From the IMG/VR virus record IMGVR_UViG_3300022920_000019, positions 1-35,514 of that record: a stretch of DNA of 35,514 nt; one strand, written 5' to 3'. The position numbers were made by a program, and so were the translations under genes. The notes beneath the pieces were generated by a model. The model saw nothing but the letters and a program-made list of their open reading frames with translations. It did no database searches and was not told where the DNA came from. This document shows, in pieces, positions 32,232 through 35,514 of the stretch (its first letter is position 1; every line of letters begins with the position of its first letter). This DNA comes from a virus.

Positions 32232-34343
32232 ATGAGTAGTGTTCCATTAAAGTTAAATGACAGTGCGGCACCAACCAAACTGCAACAAATGTCAACAACC
32301 GAAGAGAACTACCTCGCATATCAGGTAGGCCTTGGTTTTGCGGCACTTGATAGTTCGTCTGTAAATCAGTTAGGTGTAAACTTAACAGGTAGCAACCGAA
32401 CGGTCGGAACTTTCACTGACACATCATATGATTCTGCGATAGGAACTCATAGTAATCTATTGTCACTGACCCAAACTGATACTATAGTCCGACAAAAGAC
32501 TGGTACGATTGCGGTTAGTAATACTGATTATCGTGTGCCCATTTCTATGCGAGATAGTGGTGGTCAATCAATTATCGATGAGATGAATGACACCAAACTA
32601 AATCCTCTGCTTGATCGTGTTGCTTCTAGAATATACACCTCCGACTATCCCGGAACATACAAACTGGCAACCTCCGCACCAAGTAGTGACTATTCGGTAA
32701 ACCTTGCCAATGTAATGACTGACACTAGGTCAGATGGTCATTCATTGACATATAATATCTACAAAAGAAATACCATGACCGCACCCACAACGGTGCGACC
32801 ATTTGCGATCAAGAGGTCTAGTGGTAGAACAGGTACTTATCAGGGTCTACAGGCAATGACCGATGCTCAGATTAAGTACACTCTTGGTTTGAATATAAGA
32901 AATCGAATATCTGCCACTGCCAACTCGGTTGGTTCGTACAAGTTATTAAGTTCCGCAACAGGAACCCCGACTAACGCAGGATTTGCGGGAACTTGGCAAG
33001 CAAAGGGAACTGCCACAGATACTCGACAAGATTTAACAATTGCTGACTACACAAGGTCTCGTTCATCAACCTATTCGAGAACAAGGAGTTCAGCATTTAC
33101 TGCTGACTACACAAGGACTCGTGCCTCTACATATTTAAGAAGTTCGACAACTTCTCGCAGTAGTACCTACTCTGCCACCTATACAAAAACTCGCACGAGT
33201 AATTACTCTCCTGCCTTTGTCGGTGATTATATTGGTAACTTTACAACTTCTACTGGAGCAACTTTTAGTCGTACAAGAGGATCGACACTTACATATCTTG
33301 GTGAGTTTACTGGTGATTTTACTGGTAACTATGGTAATACTTTATCATATTTGGGTGAGTACACAAACAATTTCATTGGAAACTATCTGGGTCAAGATTT
33401 CTTGCAAAATTTTTCTCGCACACTATATGTGAGTGTTGACCAAGAGGAATTCGATTACACTGGTAACTTCGCAACTGCTTACGCAGGTACCTATACTGGT
33501 AACTTTACTCGAACTAGTACTACAGGTGTCAGTTATCAGAGAAATAGTACCAACACATTCACAGGTAATTACACCAGATTAACAAGTTATGTTGGTAACT
33601 ATAGTAATACATTTACCACAGAATCTACTCGTAACAGTCAACGAATCACTGCCAACACCTATGTTCGTCAACGAATAGATACCTATACTGGTGATTTTAC
33701 TAGAGATCGACAGACTAACTTTGCCAGAAACTTTACGGGTGACTATACTGGTGATTTTACTGGTAATTTTACTGGTGATTATATCGCAAACTTTACTGGT
33801 AACTATACCAGAAACTTTTCTCGTGTCACTAGAGTTCAAACCGTGTTTACTAGAAGTTTCTCGACATATCAAATGGGTAAAGGTATCTGGTTCTACTCTT
33901 CTGGTTCCTATGTCGGTTCACCTCAATATTATTCGAGGAATTTTGCAAGAGAATATCTGAGATATCGGGCAGTAAACTATCAACGAACTCGTGCAACTGC
34001 ATATAGTCGAACCTTCGCAGGTGCGTATGCGAGAAACTATTTGGGTAACTTTATCGGTGAGTATGCGAGTGATTTCCAACGCACTGTTCAAGAGAGTTTC
34101 ACAGGGGCATCTTCATTCGCACGAGATTTTGCGGGTAACTTTGTTGGTGACTATGCTAGAAACTTTACTGCTCAGTTTACTGGTGATTATGGTAGGAATT
34201 TCGCAGGTAACTATGCAGGTAACTATTCGAGGAACTATTTGGGTAACTATGCTAGGACATTCGCAGGGAACTATACTGGAACAACAATTGGAGCAAGTCC
34301 TGTGAACATAGAAACCTATACCTTATATGTAAGAGTTGTATAA
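32232..34343 (+). CDS. Tail fibre-like protein with aromatic-glycine tetrapeptide repeats, copy 1
   Basis: 703 aa. Residues 1-270 form a unique N-terminal part (TTEENYLAYQVGLGFAALDS; SDYPGTYKLATSAPSS; TVRPFAIKRSSGRTGTYQG). From about 272 the chain becomes low-complexity: first Y-S/T-R-T/S-R-x-S-x-Y units, then tetrapeptides x-G/R-N/D-Y/F such as FTGDYTGDFTGNFTGDY. An island at about 545-560 (MGKGIWFYSSGSYVGSPQYY) interrupts the repeats. The C-terminal end is IETYTLYVRVV. Every fourth residue is Tyr or Phe for long stretches. It is probably a receptor-binding or shaft protein given the adjacent genes. GGAG lies 12 nt before the ATG. The next gene is a paralogue. Confidence 0.75.
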   Translation: MSSVPLKLNDSAAPTKLQQMSTTEENYLAYQVGLGFAALDSSSVNQLGVNLTGSNRTVGTFTDTSYDSAIGTHSNLLSLTQTDTIVRQKTGTIAVSNTDYRVPISMRDSGGQSIIDEMNDTKLNPLLDRVASRIYTSDYPGTYKLATSAPSSDYSVNLANVMTDTRSDGHSLTYNIYKRNTMTAPTTVRPFAIKRSSGRTGTYQGLQAMTDAQIKYTLGLNIRNRISATANSVGSYKLLSSATGTPTNAGFAGTWQAKGTATDTRQDLTIADYTRSRSSTYSRTRSSAFTADYTRTRASTYLRSSTTSRSSTYSATYTKTRTSNYSPAFVGDYIGNFTTSTGATFSRTRGSTLTYLGEFTGDFTGNYGNTLSYLGEYTNNFIGNYLGQDFLQNFSRTLYVSVDQEEFDYTGNFATAYAGTYTGNFTRTSTTGVSYQRNSTNTFTGNYTRLTSYVGNYSNTFTTESTRNSQRITANTYVRQRIDTYTGDFTRDRQTNFARNFTGDYTGDFTGNFTGDYIANFTGNYTRNFSRVTRVQTVFTRSFSTYQMGKGIWFYSSGSYVGSPQYYSRNFAREYLRYRAVNYQRTRATAYSRTFAGAYARNYLGNFIGEYASDFQRTVQESFTGASSFARDFAGNFVGDYARNFTAQFTGDYGRNFAGNYAGNYSRNYLGNYARTFAGNYTGTTIGASPVNIETYTLYVRVV
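33679..33829 (+). repeat. Tetrapeptide-coding repeat array, central block of copy 1
   Basis: Imperfect 12-nt units (ACTGGTGATTTT / ACTGGTAACTAT type) code x-G-N/D-Y/F tetrapeptides, for example GDYTGDFTGNFTGDY. Third-base variation between units shows that selection acts on the protein pattern. Confidence 0.8.
34111..34290 (+). repeat. Tetrapeptide-coding repeat array, C-terminal block of copy 1
   Basis: A second run of 12-nt units codes ARDFAGNFVGDYARNF and GNYAGNYSRNYLGNYARTF. Here Ala-Arg and Ala-Gly pairs replace Thr-Gly, but the aromatic residue stays at every fourth position. Confidence 0.8.
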
Positions 34344-34346
34344 ATA
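34339..34346 (+). promoter_or_regulatory. Late promoter box immediately before the second fibre paralogue
   Basis: TATAAATA then GTCCT then ATG at 34352; the box lies across the end of the preceding gene. The expected +1 is the A of the start codon. Confidence 0.7.
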
Positions 34347-34351
34347 GTCCT

Positions 34352-35514
34352 ATGGGAACTACGACATTAAAACTTGAAGGTACCAACGGAGACCTCAAGG
34401 AAATAACGACTACCGAAGAGAACTACCTTGCTTATCAAGCAGGGTTACATCTTGCTACCTTGGATTCGAGTGATGTCGGGGCAATAACCACATCCCCAAC
34501 AGGCAATACTTTAATCGGTACTCATACAGATAGTAGGTTTGATGACGGTTCGGGTACTCACGGATTCACTGGTGGTAATGTTCCGATCATTCAAGAAACC
34601 ACATCTCTGTATCAGAGAGAAGGTGTCGCAGACTTTGCGGGAGACTCTGCCGCATTCCGATACCCCATTGAGTTCGCAGACAACGGTGGAACACCAGAAC
34701 TACACGAATTAGATTCCTCTGAGATGGATACTCTGTCTGACAGACTAATGTCTCGTATTGCGACATCTGAATATCCCGGTGTATTCAAACTTGCCACATC
34801 TGCCCCTAGTGGATATGGTACCTACAAATCAGGTGTATTTGCTGATAGACTACAGACAGGTACCACTGGAACCGTATATAATCTCTATGTAAAGAATACA
34901 ATGTCTGCCCCGACTGCGGTGAGACCTGTTGCCATCAAGAGAGCAAGTGGACTGACTGGCACCTTCCAAGGTGTCCAAGAGATGTCTGATCCAGAGATTG
35001 CTTATACCTTTGGCACACGAGTCCAGACTCGAATGATGAACGGAAGTGGTGTTATCGGAACATACCAGATGCGGAGTTCGGCACAGGGTGCTCCAACTGA
35101 TACTGGTACTTGGACTGCTCGTGGTACTGCATCAGACTCTCGTTTTGCTACAACAACTGCTGACTACTCTGCTGACTACACAAGGACTCGTTCAAGTAAT
35201 TACACTGGCAACTTCGCAAGGAACTTCACCGCATCTTTTGAAGGGACATTTGTGGGTAACTTCCTCCGCAGTTTCCTTGGAGATTACATTGGTGACTATG
35301 CTAGGAATTTCGCAGGTGACTATATTGGTGACTATGCTAGGAATTTTTTAGGTAATTACACTGGTGACTATGCTAGGGGTTTCTTGGGTGACTATGTTGG
35401 TGACTATGCCAGAAACTACTCAAGAACTCGTATAACAGATTACACAGGCAACTTTACTGGTGATTTCACTGGTAACTATACTGGTAACTACGCAAGAAAC
35501 TTCTCTGCTGACTA
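34352..35514 (+). CDS. Tail fibre-like protein with aromatic-glycine tetrapeptide repeats, copy 2 (runs off the right edge)
   Basis: At least 387 codons with no stop before the window end. The N-terminus MGTTTLKLEGTNGDLKEITT, then TEENYLAYQAGLHLATLDSS, SEYPGVFKLATSAPSSG-like and NTMSAPTAVRPVAIKRASG segments align with copy 1 (TTEENYLAYQ, YPGTYKLATSAPSS, NTMTAPTTVRPFAIKRSSG), proving tandem paralogy. After about residue 270 it enters the same repeat style (FLGDYIGDYARNFAGDY). Between the shared blocks the two copies differ a lot. It has its own late promoter box at 34339-34346 and no ribosome site. Confidence 0.75.
   Translation, partial: MGTTTLKLEGTNGDLKEITTTEENYLAYQAGLHLATLDSSDVGAITTSPTGNTLIGTHTDSRFDDGSGTHGFTGGNVPIIQETTSLYQREGVADFAGDSAAFRYPIEFADNGGTPELHELDSSEMDTLSDRLMSRIATSEYPGVFKLATSAPSGYGTYKSGVFADRLQTGTTGTVYNLYVKNTMSAPTAVRPVAIKRASGLTGTFQGVQEMSDPEIAYTFGTRVQTRMMNGSGVIGTYQMRSSAQGAPTDTGTWTARGTASDSRFATTTADYSADYTRTRSSNYTGNFARNFTASFEGTFVGNFLRSFLGDYIGDYARNFAGDYIGDYARNFLGNYTGDYARGFLGDYVGDYARNYSRTRITDYTGNFTGDFTGNYTGNYARNFSAD
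35161..35514 (+). repeat. Tetrapeptide-coding repeat array of copy 2
   Basis: 12-nt units to the window edge. A 23-nt stretch is perfectly repeated at 35288-35310 and 35324-35346, a 36-nt offset that equals three tetrapeptides, pointing to recent in-frame duplication. Confidence 0.8.

Noticed and set aside
33679-35514. Repeat arrays considered as CRISPR or noncoding tandem repeats
   Set aside because: Units are 12 nt, in frame, without spacers, and keep the protein pattern with synonymous changes; they are coding repeats.

Overview
This window is part of the genome of a T4-like contractile-tailed phage (a myovirus of the marine T4 superfamily type). The evidence is a near-complete baseplate and tail-tube gene set (homologues of gp4, gp48, gp53, gp27, gp5, gp25, gp6, gp8, gp26 and gp54, plus a gp29-like tape measure), together with gp33 and gp32 and T4-type late promoter boxes (TATAAATA). 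No photosynthesis or other host-marker genes are visible, so the host cannot be named. Moderate AT richness, the DUF2693 and DUF4815 families and the small-gene style resemble marine T4-like phages (cyanophage or heterotroph phage relatives).

Layout. (1) 2-2813 is mainly a minus-strand operon: a P-loop kinase, a one-helix membrane peptide, two tandem paralogues of unknown function and an 87-aa conserved protein, headed by a late box at 2833-2840. The tail of another plus-strand gene enters at the left edge. (2) 2861-7342 is a plus-strand early/middle block of mostly tiny, tightly overlapping genes. It is punctuated by six near-consensus sigma70 promoters and ends with gp33 (late co-activator), gp32 (ssDNA-binding protein), a 39-aa gene and a UUCG-loop terminator. 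(3) 7344-11706 is a minus-strand late operon, in transcription order gp4, a 203-aa protein, gp54, gp26, a small chaperone-like ORF reached by a likely -1 frameshift, and the tape measure. (4) 11762-35514 is a plus-strand late operon: gp48, gp53, gp27-like, a gp5 hub split over three genes (OB fold plus lysozyme-like, amidase, beta-helix needle), a 197-aa protein, gp25, gp6, a gp7-like protein, a collar/fibre-like protein, gp8, a 1735-aa DUF4815-like baseplate protein, a coiled-coil peptide, and three fibre genes. The last two fibres are tandem paralogues built largely of aromatic-glycine tetrapeptide repeats; the second runs off the right edge.

How it works together. Early sigma70 promoters would drive the small-gene block and gp32/gp33. 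gp33, with a late sigma factor not in this window, would then activate the TATAAATA promoters of the two divergent tail operons, whose boxes face each other at 11715-11750. Many late genes are coupled by TAATG stop/start overlaps.

Most notable observations: a U-UUU-UUU slippery heptamer at the end of gp26 leading into an open -1 frame; late promoters placed so that transcription should start exactly on the ATG (leaderless mRNAs); a 9-nt periodic ATAC array in the gp32 leader; a gp32 with no cysteines; a degenerate tail lysozyme beside an intact-looking amidase; the aromatic tetrapeptide fibres; and near-absence of the tetranucleotides AGCT, AGCC and GGCT. All homology statements are from recognition of sequence patterns; no database search was run.
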